DNA of 56,072 bases from Prevotella sp. GTDB lineage: Bacteria; Bacteroidota; Bacteroidia; Bacteroidales; Bacteroidaceae. Location of the stretch: contig JAFPME010000005.1 in assembly GCA_017402445.1 (NCBI GenBank), positions 1-56,072 of the forward strand. The letters are read 5' to 3'. Both the position numbers and the translations under genes were made by a program. Below, one piece after another: positions 43,131 through 51,763 of this stretch; within the stretch, counting starts at the first letter, position 1, and every line of letters begins with the position of its first letter. The notes beneath the pieces were generated by a model. It was given only the letters and a program-made list of their open reading frames with translations. It was not told where the DNA came from and did no database searches.

Positions 43131-43175
43131 AAGAAAGGCATTCGTGGCTGACAGAAAGCCGCGAATGCCTTTCTT
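43131..43175. terminator. Terminator of the M16 peptidase gene
   Basis: A 14-bp stem AAGAAAGGCATTCG / CGAATGCCTTTCTT lies just beyond the peptidase stop. It has A and T runs on its arms and can end transcription in either direction, mainly on the minus strand. Confidence 0.75.
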
Positions 43176-43190
43176 CTTTGCAGTCAGAAG

Positions 43191-46091
43191 CTATTGCTTG
43201 AAGAAGTCGTTGCGCTCCATTTCGACGATGCGGCCGTAACGTGAGAGCTCCTCAAAGTTCAGCTTCTTCTTGTTCCCGACGATGATGGTAGTCCGCGGGA
43301 CGGTCTTGATGCGCTGTTCGTAGAAGGTCTTCACGTCGCCGATGGACTGCTGCGGAACGTTCTTCACCAGTATACCGTTCGGATCTTCGGTCTTGCCTTC
43401 GCGCATGAGGTCGGCAATAGTTTCGCCGACGTCGCGGAACGAGGGGAATTCGTTGTTGACGTCGCTGAGGATCGTCTTCTTCGTGATGTCAAAATTGCGT
43501 TGCCGTAAGGGCAGGTCGGTCTGCAAAGAGTCGAGGACTGCCAGTGCCTGCATGGACTTGTCAGCTTGTGTTCCGATGATGCTGAGCAGAGCACAGGGGT
43601 AGTCTTTCCTGACCGATGTGGCAGACGTGCTTCCGGTGGAGTAGGCCATGGAGCGGAACTCGCGTATTTCCTGGAAGAGGATGGACGACATGCCTCCGCC
43701 GAAATATGACGACAACAGTTCGAGGCGTGCACGGTCGGCGTCGGACGGCATTGCGGTGAGGCCCTGATAGGTGCACAGTAGCGTCTGGCGCGCTGACGGC
43801 ATGTTGTAGAAATAGACGACGGGTTCCTGATAGGTCTGCATGCGCCGCACTTTGAGGGGCTCGTCCTTGACGGCAGTGCTGAGCGGGAGCGCCTCACAGA
43901 CGGCCGTCCGCACCTCCTGAGCGTCAAGCGCTCCGCTGTAAATGATGTCGCATGCGTATTGCTGCACGTCGTGGAAGCGCTTCAACAGGGTTTCCGACGT
44001 CGTGTTCTTGAGCTCCGTGGGCGTCACGTGGTTCAGGTATTCCGACTCTTGGCCGTACATCACCTTCGAGAGAATGGGTGTGAAGACCGACTGGTTGCTC
44101 TTCCAGATGGACCTGAAGCTGGCTTTCAGCGAGCTGATCATGTCCTTGCGTGCCTCTTCGTCGGCCTTGGCGTGCCGCATGAAATGACCCAGGAGGCGCA
44201 GCGACGGCATCAGATTGCGGTCGAAACCTGTCAGTGAGAGGATGAAGTTACGCTTGTTGACTGCGACGTCGAAGGTCGTTCCCAGTTGCTGCATGGCCTT
44301 TTTGAACTGCTGAAGCTTCAGCGAATCGGTGCCTAACTGTCCGACATAGCCAGCCACGGCCTCCAACATGGGGTCGTTGAGTCTGCCTCGGTGATAGCGA
44401 AGCGACAGCTTGAAGATGTCGTTCTGCGGATTCTTCGTGGCAAAGACGCGGCTGCCGGAGACACTGGCACCGTTTTGCGCATGGAGTGGTACGATCTGTG
44501 CATCCTTGGCGAAGTCGAGAAGCCGTACTTCCCTGTCCTCGACAGGCATCTGCCGCAGCTCTCGGGCGTAGTCGGATTCGGCATCGAGGTTCTTTGGCCG
44601 CACGGGATCGAAGCCCGGTTTCTCTATCAGGTCCTTGTCGTACTCGCCGAATTTCTTGACGAAGCGGATGAAGTCGTCCGTGAAGTAGCGATTAGCCACG
44701 CGCACGATGTCGGCTTTCGTGAGGTTGCGGATGTTCTCCACCTGCTGCAGATAGTCGCTCCAGTTGCGTCCCTGTGCAAAGAGGTCGACCATCATCGCGG
44801 CTCTGCCCTCCAGGTCTTCGAGGGCTGTGCTCTCTTCGCGCTGCGTTTCCATCTTCAGAACGTCGAGAGCCTGCTCAGAGAACTCGCCCCGTTTGATTTT
44901 CTCCACCTGTTCCCAGCACATCTTCTCGGCCTTGGCTTTCTTGCCGAAAGGCAGCTTCGGGATGCTGGCCACGATGAGGGTGCCAATGCCGTTGAGCGAC
45001 ATGCGGGCGGAGAGTCCTGCGAGAATCTTGTGGTCGTTGCTGAGCGAGTCGAGCAGACCTGTTTCGCCGTCGTTGGAAAGCAGTTTGGTGGCCAGGTCGA
45101 GGGCTGGCGCATCGGCGTCGAAGTCGGCCGGAGCGCGGAAGGCCAAGGCCGTTGCCTTGATGAGCGGCAGCGGTATCTTCAGCTTCACGGTGCGCTGGCC
45201 TGTCAGCTTGGCGGCCTTCACGAGTTCGCGCTTGGGCGGGTCGGCCATGGGCAGTCGTCCGAAGGTCTCTTCGAGCATGCCTTTCACCTCGTCGGAATTG
45301 AAGTCGCCGCAGAGCACGAGGCCCATGTTCGAGGGCACGTAGAACTTTTTGTAGAAGGCTTCCATCTCGCTCATGCGCGGATTCTTCAGGTTTTCGGTGC
45401 TCCCGATGATGGGATATTCGTAGGGCGTGCCCTTGAACATCTCGCTCAGGCCTTTCTCCAGTGCCCCCATGATGATGTTGTCCGACGAGCGGTTCTTTTC
45501 TTCGTAGACCGTTTCGAGCTCGCCCTGGAACAGTCGGTAGACGGGATGGAGGAGCCGGTGGCTGTTCAGCGTGAGCCATTGTCGCATGTACTGTGGCGAG
45601 AAGACGTTGTGATAGAAAGTGTAGTCGTAGCTGGTTCCGGCATTTAGGTCGGTTCCTCCGTATTCGGCGATGAGGCGGTTGAACTCGTTCGGAATGGCAT
45701 AGTCGCCGGCTTTGATGCTCAGCTGGTTGATTTTTTTCTGGATTTCCTTGCGTTTCAGGTTGTCGGTGGTCTGTGCGAGCAGTTCATACTGTGCGGCGAT
45801 GGAGTCGAGGTAGACTTTCTCGGCGGTGTAGTTGGTCGTTCCGATGCGGTCGGTTCCCTTGAACATGATGTGCTCGAAGTAGTGGGCTATGCCCGTGTTG
45901 GGACAGTCCACGGCCCCAGCCTTGACGACGACGGCCCCGTAGACCTTCGGCTGCGAGTGGTCTTCGTTGAGCCAGACGGTCATTCCGTTGCTGAGCCTGA
46001 CTTCGCTGACACTGAGAACCTGTTCCTTTTGTGCCGACGTGGAGGTTGAAAACAGTACGACAGCTGCTATCGAAAACAGAAACTTCTTCAT
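43191..46091 (-). CDS. M16-family zinc metallopeptidase (pitrilysin/insulinase type)
   Basis: A 966-aa exported protease (signal peptide 1-20, ending STSA). It carries two M16 units in one chain. The inverted zinc motif is H70-Y-F-E-H74 in IAHYFEHIMFKG, and the third zinc ligand Glu lies in ELETVYEEKN near residue 193. The second half (about 500-960) is the inactive M16C-type clam-shell partner (VRRMQTYQEPVVYFYN; SSYFGGGMSSILFQEIRE). Such proteins degrade peptides in the periplasm. It follows pyrH but is separated by a terminator, so it probably has its own promoter. Confidence 0.93.
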   Translation of the reverse strand: MKKFLFSIAAVVLFSTSTSAQKEQVLSVSEVRLSNGMTVWLNEDHSQPKVYGAVVVKAGAVDCPNTGIAHYFEHIMFKGTDRIGTTNYTAEKVYLDSIAAQYELLAQTTDNLKRKEIQKKINQLSIKAGDYAIPNEFNRLIAEYGGTDLNAGTSYDYTFYHNVFSPQYMRQWLTLNSHRLLHPVYRLFQGELETVYEEKNRSSDNIIMGALEKGLSEMFKGTPYEYPIIGSTENLKNPRMSEMEAFYKKFYVPSNMGLVLCGDFNSDEVKGMLEETFGRLPMADPPKRELVKAAKLTGQRTVKLKIPLPLIKATALAFRAPADFDADAPALDLATKLLSNDGETGLLDSLSNDHKILAGLSARMSLNGIGTLIVASIPKLPFGKKAKAEKMCWEQVEKIKRGEFSEQALDVLKMETQREESTALEDLEGRAAMMVDLFAQGRNWSDYLQQVENIRNLTKADIVRVANRYFTDDFIRFVKKFGEYDKDLIEKPGFDPVRPKNLDAESDYARELRQMPVEDREVRLLDFAKDAQIVPLHAQNGASVSGSRVFATKNPQNDIFKLSLRYHRGRLNDPMLEAVAGYVGQLGTDSLKLQQFKKAMQQLGTTFDVAVNKRNFILSLTGFDRNLMPSLRLLGHFMRHAKADEEARKDMISSLKASFRSIWKSNQSVFTPILSKVMYGQESEYLNHVTPTELKNTTSETLLKRFHDVQQYACDIIYSGALDAQEVRTAVCEALPLSTAVKDEPLKVRRMQTYQEPVVYFYNMPSARQTLLCTYQGLTAMPSDADRARLELLSSYFGGGMSSILFQEIREFRSMAYSTGSTSATSVRKDYPCALLSIIGTQADKSMQALAVLDSLQTDLPLRQRNFDITKKTILSDVNNEFPSFRDVGETIADLMREGKTEDPNGILVKNVPQQSIGDVKTFYEQRIKTVPRTTIIVGNKKKLNFEELSRYGRIVEMERNDFFKQ

Positions 46092-46155
46092 ATCTCTTTC
46101 GTTTGTTGTTGAGTTTGGGTTGCTGTTCTGTTCATTTTTTGTTACAGAAAGAAAA

Positions 46156-46195
46156 GTGCCTCTTTCCTCCGCTGTTTCGGATGGGAAAGAGACAC
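46156..46195 (-). terminator. Terminator after pyrH
   Basis: A long stem (GTGCCTCTTTCC with GGGAAAGAGACAC, small mismatches) begins 12 bases past the pyrH stop. It is followed on the minus strand by TTTTCTTT. Confidence 0.7.
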
Positions 46196-46206
46196 TCCGT
46201 GTTTTG

Positions 46207-46917
46207 TCAGGGATGTACGAGCGTTCCGATGTCCTCGCCGTCCATCACCTTCTTCAGGTTGCCCACCACGTCCATGTTGAACACGTAGATGGGAAGGTTG
46301 TTGTCGTTGCACATGACGACGGCCGAGAGGTCCATGACCTTCAGGTTGCGCGCCAGCACTTCCTGATAGCTGATGTCGGTGAACTTCGTGGCAGTAGGAT
46401 CTTTCTCAGGATCGGCCGTGTAGATGCCGTCCACGCGTGTGCCCTTCAGCATGACGTCGGCCTCGATTTCCACTCCGCGCAGCGACGAACCAGTGTCGGT
46501 GGTGAAGTATGGCGAGCCCGTTCCGGCCGAGAAGATGCAGACGTAGCCGTCGTTCATGGCGTCGATGGCTTTCCACTTGGAGTAGAACTCGCCCACGGGT
46601 TCCATGCGGATGGCGGTGAGCACCTTGTTCTTCACGCCTGCCGCGTCGAGTGCAGAGCTCAGGGCCAGCGAGTTAATGACCGTGGCCATCATGCCCATCT
46701 GGTCGCCCTTCACGCGGTCGAAGCCCTTCTTGGCTCCGCTGAGGCCCCTGAAGATGTTGCCACCGCCGATGACGATGCCTATCTGCACGCCCATGTCGTG
46801 CACTTCTTTGATTTGTTGTGCATACTCGGCGAGGCGCTGCTCGTCGATACCTGTCTTGCCACCAGCGGCCAGACTCTCGCCGCTGAGCTTCAGAAGAATT
46901 CTTTTGAATCTTGCCAT
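46207..46917 (-). CDS. pyrH: UMP kinase
   Basis: A 236-aa cytoplasmic enzyme that phosphorylates UMP to UDP, essential for pyrimidine nucleotide synthesis. The amino-acid-kinase fold is shown by ILLKLSGESLAAGG at the start, IGIVIGGGNIFRG, MGMMATVINSLAL and the late FSAGTGSPYFTTDTGSSLRG. The length is typical for bacterial PyrH. It lies 30 bases downstream of birA in the same orientation and is probably co-transcribed with it. Confidence 0.97.
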   Translation of the reverse strand: MARFKRILLKLSGESLAAGGKTGIDEQRLAEYAQQIKEVHDMGVQIGIVIGGGNIFRGLSGAKKGFDRVKGDQMGMMATVINSLALSSALDAAGVKNKVLTAIRMEPVGEFYSKWKAIDAMNDGYVCIFSAGTGSPYFTTDTGSSLRGVEIEADVMLKGTRVDGIYTADPEKDPTATKFTDISYQEVLARNLKVMDLSAVVMCNDNNLPIYVFNMDVVGNLKKVMDGEDIGTLVHP

Positions 46918-46947
46918 AGTTGTATTCTGTTTGATGAAATGATTGAT

Positions 46948-47691
46948 TCAGATGACGAACTGCACCTCCTTGAAGCCGAAGCGCAGCGGTGAGCCGCCGT
47001 CAGGGGGGGTGAGCAGCAGGTGGCCGTCGTCCTCGACGTCGGTCAGGATGAGCGCTGTCGTCGTGCCGTCGGGCATGCGGTAGCCGTGGACTTCGCCTCG
47101 GCGGTAAAGAGCGGCTCTGTAGTCGCGGCGCAGCTCTTCCCATTCGCCGTGCTCCACCTTATTCATATATGTGACGGTTGCACCGATGAGTTGTTCGAGC
47201 AGGGCTTCGCGGTCTGCCTCGTGGCCCAGTATCTGGCAGAGCGACACCGGGTTTGGTGCATCACTGCGGAATACTTGCTGGTTCACATTGATGCCTGTGC
47301 CGACGATGAAGCTTCCGACGCAACTGCCGCGCAGCGTTGTCTCGATGAGCGTGCCGCAGAGTTTGCGGTCGTTCCAGTAGATGTCGTTCGGCCATTTGAT
47401 GGTGACGCCGTCGGTGTATGCGTCGAGTGTCTGCTTCAGAGCGAGCGCATTGGCCATCGAGACAATGAACTGGTCGCGTGCCGGTACCCCTTCCGGCCTC
47501 AGGAGCATGCTCAGCGTCAGGTTCTTTCCAGCTTCGCTCTCCCACACATTGGTCCCGCATCCGCGTCCAGCTGTCTGGTAGTCGGTCCACACCACGGTTA
47601 TCTTCTCCGGCATGTCCTGCTGGCTTCTGCGCAGAAAATCGTTTGTAGAATCGGTTTGGGGCAGGTAGAAGGTTTTGATTTCGTCGCTCAT
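46948..47691 (-). CDS. birA: Biotin-[acetyl-CoA-carboxylase] ligase (no DNA-binding domain)
   Basis: A 247-aa cytoplasmic enzyme that attaches biotin to the carboxyl carrier protein. The motifs are QTDSTNDFLRR, the biotinyl-AMP-binding AGRGCGTNVWESEAGKN and TIKWPNDIYWNDRKLCG. It starts directly with the catalytic domain; the N-terminal winged helix of the E. coli repressor form is absent, so it cannot regulate biotin genes by itself. It precedes pyrH by 30 bases. Confidence 0.95.
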   Translation of the reverse strand: MSDEIKTFYLPQTDSTNDFLRRSQQDMPEKITVVWTDYQTAGRGCGTNVWESEAGKNLTLSMLLRPEGVPARDQFIVSMANALALKQTLDAYTDGVTIKWPNDIYWNDRKLCGTLIETTLRGSCVGSFIVGTGINVNQQVFRSDAPNPVSLCQILGHEADREALLEQLIGATVTYMNKVEHGEWEELRRDYRAALYRRGEVHGYRMPDGTTTALILTDVEDDGHLLLTPPDGGSPLRFGFKEVQFVI

Positions 47692-47708
47692 TATTTACCA
47701 AATAAATG

Positions 47709-47716
47709 CAAATGTA
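47709..47716 (-). promoter_or_regulatory. -7 box of the birA-pyrH operon
   Basis: TACATTTG on the minus strand fits TAnnTTTG, 17 bases ahead of the birA ATG. No TTG lies at a normal distance. Confidence 0.35.
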
Positions 47717-47784
47717 CGAAAAAAACTTGAATTGTACGCCTGCAAGGTGAAGAAATTACGTTTTCTTTAGAGTAGACATGAAAA

Positions 47785-47823
47785 AAAAGAGCAACGACCT
47801 GCAGGATAGGTCGTTGCTCTTTT
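47785..47823. terminator. Terminator of the DUF362/TonB/ECF operon
   Basis: A perfect 16-bp stem (47785-47800 with 47808-47823) closes a 7-base loop and has A8 and T5 flanks. It lies 36 bases past the stop of the ECF S-component gene. Confidence 0.85.
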
Positions 47824-47858
47824 TCAAGTCCTTATGTCTGGAAGCAATGAAGAAAGCC

Positions 47859-48365
47859 TTACAGGTACTTGCAGACAATCCACGTTCCGGCCACCTGAAG
47901 CAGCAGACCGGGATAGCCGACTGAGAAGTCCTGAACCGTGGAAGCAATGCCTCCCGTCAGCAAAAGCTCGGCAAGGGCACCTAAAAGCTCTGCGACGAGC
48001 ACCACACCGACGATCAACGGCAGTGAAACACGCTTGAAGTGCTGGGCAGCAAGGCCTGCAAGCAGAGCCAGAGCCGCCAGTTTCAGCGTCATCAGCGGCA
48101 GCATGCCCCATGCAGGCATGCCCGTCAGCAGATGGTTGACCAGCGGCGATGCGACGGCAGCCAGCAGTCCTGTCTTCCAACCGAGCTTGTAGGAGCCGGC
48201 CAGAATGACAAGCGACAGGGGCGCAAAGACGATGCCTCCCTGCGGCACGAGGTGGAATACTTGCGGTAGCAGGATGTTGCATGCGACGAACAACATGCTC
48301 CACAGATAGGTTCTCAGTTCGCTGTAGTTGAAAGAATAGAGTCTTGCGCTTGTTTCCATATTCAT
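47859..48365 (-). CDS. ECF transporter S component-like membrane protein
   Basis: A 168-aa protein with five to six hydrophobic helices and few charged residues (YLWSMLFVACNILLPQVF; IVFAPLSLVILAGSYKLGW; AVASPLVNHLLTG; LIVGVVLVAELLGALAELL). Size and pattern fit the substrate-binding S subunit of energy-coupling-factor vitamin transporters. It needs a shared EcfA/EcfT module encoded elsewhere; none is in this window. It starts 21 bases past the TonB-receptor stop. Outer-membrane receptor, periplasmic-side protein and inner-membrane S subunit would make a complete route for one scarce nutrient. The substrate (a vitamin, corrinoid, heme-like or metal-bound compound) cannot be read from sequence. 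Confidence 0.75.
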   Translation of the reverse strand: MNMETSARLYSFNYSELRTYLWSMLFVACNILLPQVFHLVPQGGIVFAPLSLVILAGSYKLGWKTGLLAAVASPLVNHLLTGMPAWGMLPLMTLKLAALALLAGLAAQHFKRVSLPLIVGVVLVAELLGALAELLLTGGIASTVQDFSVGYPGLLLQVAGTWIVCKYL

Positions 48366-48386
48366 TTTTCTTTTGTTAAAGTGTCT

Positions 48387-50321
48387 TCAGAATTGAATGT
48401 TCACACCACCCATGAACGTGGCGCGGGGCATCGGGTAGCCGAGATTGATTTCGTAGCGCTGCGCCAACAGGTTTTCACCGCGCAACCAGAGCTGGATGCC
48501 CTTTGTCAGATGGTAGCCGACGGTGGTGTTGAGCAGGCAGAAGTCTTCTTTCGTTTCGTTCTGTCCTACTTCCGTATAGAGGCCGTTGATGAACTGAATG
48601 CCTGCAACGACGCTCCACGGGCCTTGGTGGTAGTCGGCACCGACGAAGGCTTTATAGGTGGGAGCGGCCACCACTTTGTGCTCCATGTGCAGCAGTGCGT
48701 GGTTGGTCGTCAGGTTCCAGTGGCTGCCGATGCGCCAGGTAGCCTCCAGTTCGGCCCCGTAGTTCTCGATTTCGCCTGTATTTACGTTCTTGCGGTTCAC
48801 GGTCTGAATCATGTTGTCGCCCTTGATGTAGAAGATGTTCAAGCCGTAGCTGAAGTTGTTGAAGCGCTGCCGCCATGCGAGTTCGTAGTTCCACAGGCGT
48901 TCTGGCTCCAGTTCTTCGTTTGAAGGTGGGTAGAGGTACATCTCGCGCATGGTGGGATTGCGGAAACCTTTGCTCATCATGACCTTGACTTCGCCCGTTA
49001 TGAGCGGACGGACAACGATGCCGACCTGCGGAATCCATTCCGTTCCGGTCACGCTGTGGTGGTCCACGCGCACACCGGCATCCACCGTGAGCCATGAAAT
49101 GAGGTCCTGTCTGAAGTCAACGTAGCCGGCAATCTCGTCGCGATGCGAACGCCCGCTCTGCTTGTTGGGCGTGTCGAGCACGTCGCCCGTCTGTTTCGAG
49201 GTGTAGTATGCGTTTCCGTAGATGTGCTGATAGTCGAAACCGGCGGTCAGTCGGTTGCCCTTGAAGAGCTGTATGCTCTGATACCACGACACTCCCGTGA
49301 GTGCATCCTTTGAACGGAAGTAGCGTTGCGTTGGCTGTTCGGCGTTGGCTGTCCCGTCGTCAATCTTGTGTCGGCCAAAGTTAGAGTAGACACTGAGTGC
49401 ACCGCTTGTGCGGTTGTAGTGGTTTTCCAGCGCTGCTGAGACGACACCGCGCGTGATCCACTGATCTGCACCGTAGAGTGGGCTCGACGTGCTGCCTGGA
49501 TAGCTGCTGTTGAAGTGTGTGATGTCGCAGTCTACGTAGGTGTTCCAATGGTCGTTGAAGTCGTAACCCAGCTTCAGATAGCCTCCGAATTGCTCGAAAC
49601 CCATGCGAGGGCGGTGATTGTCGGAGCGACCGTATTGCGCCGAAACGGTAGAGGTGAACTTTCCAATGCGCGCTTGGTTGGAGGCTTCGGCTTGTAGAGT
49701 GCCATAGCTTCCGGCTCCGATGTTGACGCTGGTCTTGACGCCATCCTGATGCATGGAACGCGTGACAATGTTCAGAACGCCCCCCATGGCGTTTGAACCG
49801 TAGAGCACTGAAGCCGGACCACGCAGCACTTCTATGCGTTCGGCCATCAATGTCTGGTAGCTGTCACTGATGGGATGGCCGTAGATGCCTTGGTATTGCG
49901 GATGGCCATCGATGAGGACGAGCAGTTGTCCGGCCCCTCCGGTGATGCCTCGCAGGTTGATGCCGCCGGCAGCTCCTGTCGAAACGCCGTAGCCCATCAT
50001 GGAACGGCTGGTCACAAAGAGCGAGGGTACTTGCTGCATGAGGGTGGGTAGCACGGACGTTTGGTGCTGTTCGGTCAGCTTGTCACGTCCTACGACGGTA
50101 ACTGTCATGGGTAGATGACGCACGTCTACGGCGTTTCGCGTTCCGGTTACTACCACGTCTGCCAGCTCATAGGCCGTTGTGTCCGCGTGAAGTGACGGTT
50201 GTAAGTCGGCGGATGGCGGTGACTGTGCCGCCGATCCGTCGGTTACGGTTGACGTTCTGGCCTGTCCCGACAGGCTCATTGCGACCATCAGGGCCAGAGG
50301 GAAGGTGGTGCGAGTCGTCAT
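48387..50321 (-). CDS. TonB-dependent outer-membrane receptor (vitamin/siderophore type)
   Basis: A 644-aa receptor, much smaller than SusC proteins and without a SusD partner. After a signal peptide (about 1-21) comes a TonB-box-like YELADVVVTGTRNAV, then the plug (TVTVVGRDKLTEQ; INLRGITGGAGQLLVLIDG; IEVLRGPASVLYGSNAMGG). A 22-strand barrel follows, ending FMGGVNIQF. The layout is that of BtuB- or siderophore-type receptors. Its start overlaps the stop of the DUF362 gene by one base (TAATG), so the two are translationally coupled. It works with the downstream S component; substrate unknown. Confidence 0.9.
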   Translation of the reverse strand: MTTRTTFPLALMVAMSLSGQARTSTVTDGSAAQSPPSADLQPSLHADTTAYELADVVVTGTRNAVDVRHLPMTVTVVGRDKLTEQHQTSVLPTLMQQVPSLFVTSRSMMGYGVSTGAAGGINLRGITGGAGQLLVLIDGHPQYQGIYGHPISDSYQTLMAERIEVLRGPASVLYGSNAMGGVLNIVTRSMHQDGVKTSVNIGAGSYGTLQAEASNQARIGKFTSTVSAQYGRSDNHRPRMGFEQFGGYLKLGYDFNDHWNTYVDCDITHFNSSYPGSTSSPLYGADQWITRGVVSAALENHYNRTSGALSVYSNFGRHKIDDGTANAEQPTQRYFRSKDALTGVSWYQSIQLFKGNRLTAGFDYQHIYGNAYYTSKQTGDVLDTPNKQSGRSHRDEIAGYVDFRQDLISWLTVDAGVRVDHHSVTGTEWIPQVGIVVRPLITGEVKVMMSKGFRNPTMREMYLYPPSNEELEPERLWNYELAWRQRFNNFSYGLNIFYIKGDNMIQTVNRKNVNTGEIENYGAELEATWRIGSHWNLTTNHALLHMEHKVVAAPTYKAFVGADYHQGPWSVVAGIQFINGLYTEVGQNETKEDFCLLNTTVGYHLTKGIQLWLRGENLLAQRYEINLGYPMPRATFMGGVNIQF

Positions 50322-51388
50322 TATTGCTTCTTTACGAATGGTTTCAGACCCTTTGCCGCTTCGGCAGCGGTGATGCGACGTCCGCCATTGTCGAGGTCAA
50401 TGAGCACATAACGGTCGTTGCCCATGCCCAGTTCCTTCATGTACGACAGCTGGCGCAGTCCGTGACGGCTCTCAATGCGCTCCACCATGTCGTGGTGCTC
50501 GGCAGCGGTCATGGCGTAGATGATGTCGATGCAGGCCTGATCGACGGCCAGAATGTCGGTGGAGGAGAGTATACCCACGTCGGGAGTCACCACGGGTTCG
50601 GCGGCAATGCCTTCGCAGTCGCACGACACAGACATGTTGCGCATCACGTTGACGTAGGTCACATGCTGTCCGAAATAGTCGATTGGAGCCTTGGTTGACT
50701 CCGTCATGCGCTCCATGAACTCCTCTTCTGCAATGTCCCATTGGTTGTCCTGGCCCGGTGTGGTATGTATCCAAGCCTTGCCGATGCGTCCGTCAGCACA
50801 ACCGATGCCGATATTCTTGTTGCTGCCTCCAAAGCCTCCTTGCGTGTGACCCTTGAAATGTGTGAGCGCAACCATGGCATCGTAGTTGGTCAGATGGCCC
50901 CCGACCGACATCTTCCGGAACCATTTTCCACCGTTGACGGGCAGTGTCGTCGTTCCGTCTTCGTCGAGGATGTCCACAGGACAGAAGGTCCATCCGTTCA
51001 CTTCGAGCGTCTTACGGTGCTGCGGCGTCGTGTATCGGTCGCCTTCGTAGTAGGTGTTGGTCTCAATGATGTTTGCTCCACGCAGGTCTTTGGCCATCAG
51101 TGCCTTCACCCACTCGCGGGGAATGATGTTGGGACCGTTGGGTTCGCCCGTATGGAGTTTCACTCCCACGTGTCCTTCTATTTTTCCGCTCACCTGTTCA
51201 TAGGCTTTGATAAGTCCTTCGGCAGAGAGGTTTCGCGTGAAATACACCACCGACTCGTTGCCGGTGCGCTGTTCGTAGGCAATATACTTGTTGCCGTTGG
51301 TGCCAGGAATAGGCTTTTGATTGTTTTGTGCAGTCATAACACTACATGAAATAATGCCGAAAATGGCGGTTAGAATGATTCTTTTCAT
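50321..51388 (-). CDS. Exported DUF362-family protein
   Basis: A 355-aa protein with a signal peptide (1-20, ending VMTAQ). The DUF362 pattern is clear: VGVKLHTGEPNGPNIIPREW, YDAMVALTHFKGHTQGGFGG (then NIGIG), and MRNMSVSCDCEG followed by DVGILSSTDILAVDQACID. A Cys-Asp-Cys motif and a further Cys in QACID may bind a metal or iron-sulfur cluster, but no ferredoxin CxxCxxC set is present. The function of this family is not established. Here it is the first gene of a coupled operon with a TonB receptor and an ECF S component, so it probably handles the imported compound in the periplasm (binding, reduction or release). Confidence 0.85.
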   Translation of the reverse strand: MKRIILTAIFGIISCSVMTAQNNQKPIPGTNGNKYIAYEQRTGNESVVYFTRNLSAEGLIKAYEQVSGKIEGHVGVKLHTGEPNGPNIIPREWVKALMAKDLRGANIIETNTYYEGDRYTTPQHRKTLEVNGWTFCPVDILDEDGTTTLPVNGGKWFRKMSVGGHLTNYDAMVALTHFKGHTQGGFGGSNKNIGIGCADGRIGKAWIHTTPGQDNQWDIAEEEFMERMTESTKAPIDYFGQHVTYVNVMRNMSVSCDCEGIAAEPVVTPDVGILSSTDILAVDQACIDIIYAMTAAEHHDMVERIESRHGLRQLSYMKELGMGNDRYVLIDLDNGGRRITAAEAAKGLKPFVKKQ

Positions 51389-51502
51389 TGTTATCAGTTG
51401 GATGTTTTTACTGTAATCAGAATGGTAGAAGTGTTTGGGACAGTCGAAGAGGAATGTTGCTAATAGTCGTGAAAGGGCTCATAAAAGCTAACAATCCAGC
51501 GG

Positions 51503-51532
51503 CAAAGATACGATATTAATTTGAAATACCAA
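51503..51532 (-). promoter_or_regulatory. Promoter of the DUF362/TonB/ECF operon
   Basis: On the minus strand TTG (51530-51532), a 19-base spacer and TATCTTTG (51503-51510) match the Bacteroidota consensus fully. The untranslated leader would be about 105 bases. I saw no clear cobalamin or thiamin riboswitch motif in it. Confidence 0.65.
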
Positions 51533-51592
51533 TTAACAGAATGGCTGAAATAATAACCAATATCGCTGTTTTTCGTTTTTGTTGGTGCCTTT

Positions 51593-51680
51593 CGGCGTGT
51601 TTTCTGCCAGGAGAATGGTGTCTGCGGATGCTGCGCGGCGCTTTTTCTGAAGTGCGACGGCGCTTTGGCGTGATGATGGG
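51593..51680. repeat. Intergenic degenerate array D, 22-bp period (short)
   Basis: CGGCG-started units lie at 51593, 51636 and 51658, with a weaker one between (51615). CGGCGTGTTTTCTG and CGGCGCTTTTTCTG are clearly related, and the last two units are exactly 22 bases apart. The array lies between the DUF362 operon promoter and the terminator of the lipoprotein gene. Confidence 0.5.
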
Positions 51681-51693
51681 AACGTGATAAAAA

Positions 51694-51727
51694 AAGGATT
51701 GCACAGGCGTAAGTCCCGGCAATCCTT
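51694..51727 (-). terminator. Terminator of the rsmI-lipoprotein operon
   Basis: A 9-bp stem AAGGATTGC / GCAATCCTT with a 16-base loop is followed on the minus strand by a run of seven T. It lies about 37 bases past the lipoprotein stop. Confidence 0.8.
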
Positions 51728-51763
51728 CGTTGAAATATCTACGTTGGGGTTGATTAACAATTC

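Noticed and set aside
51389-51500. A riboswitch (cobalamin or thiamin type) in the DUF362 leader
   Set aside because: The leader is only about 105 bases, and I found none of the conserved core motifs. A covariance-model search would settle it.
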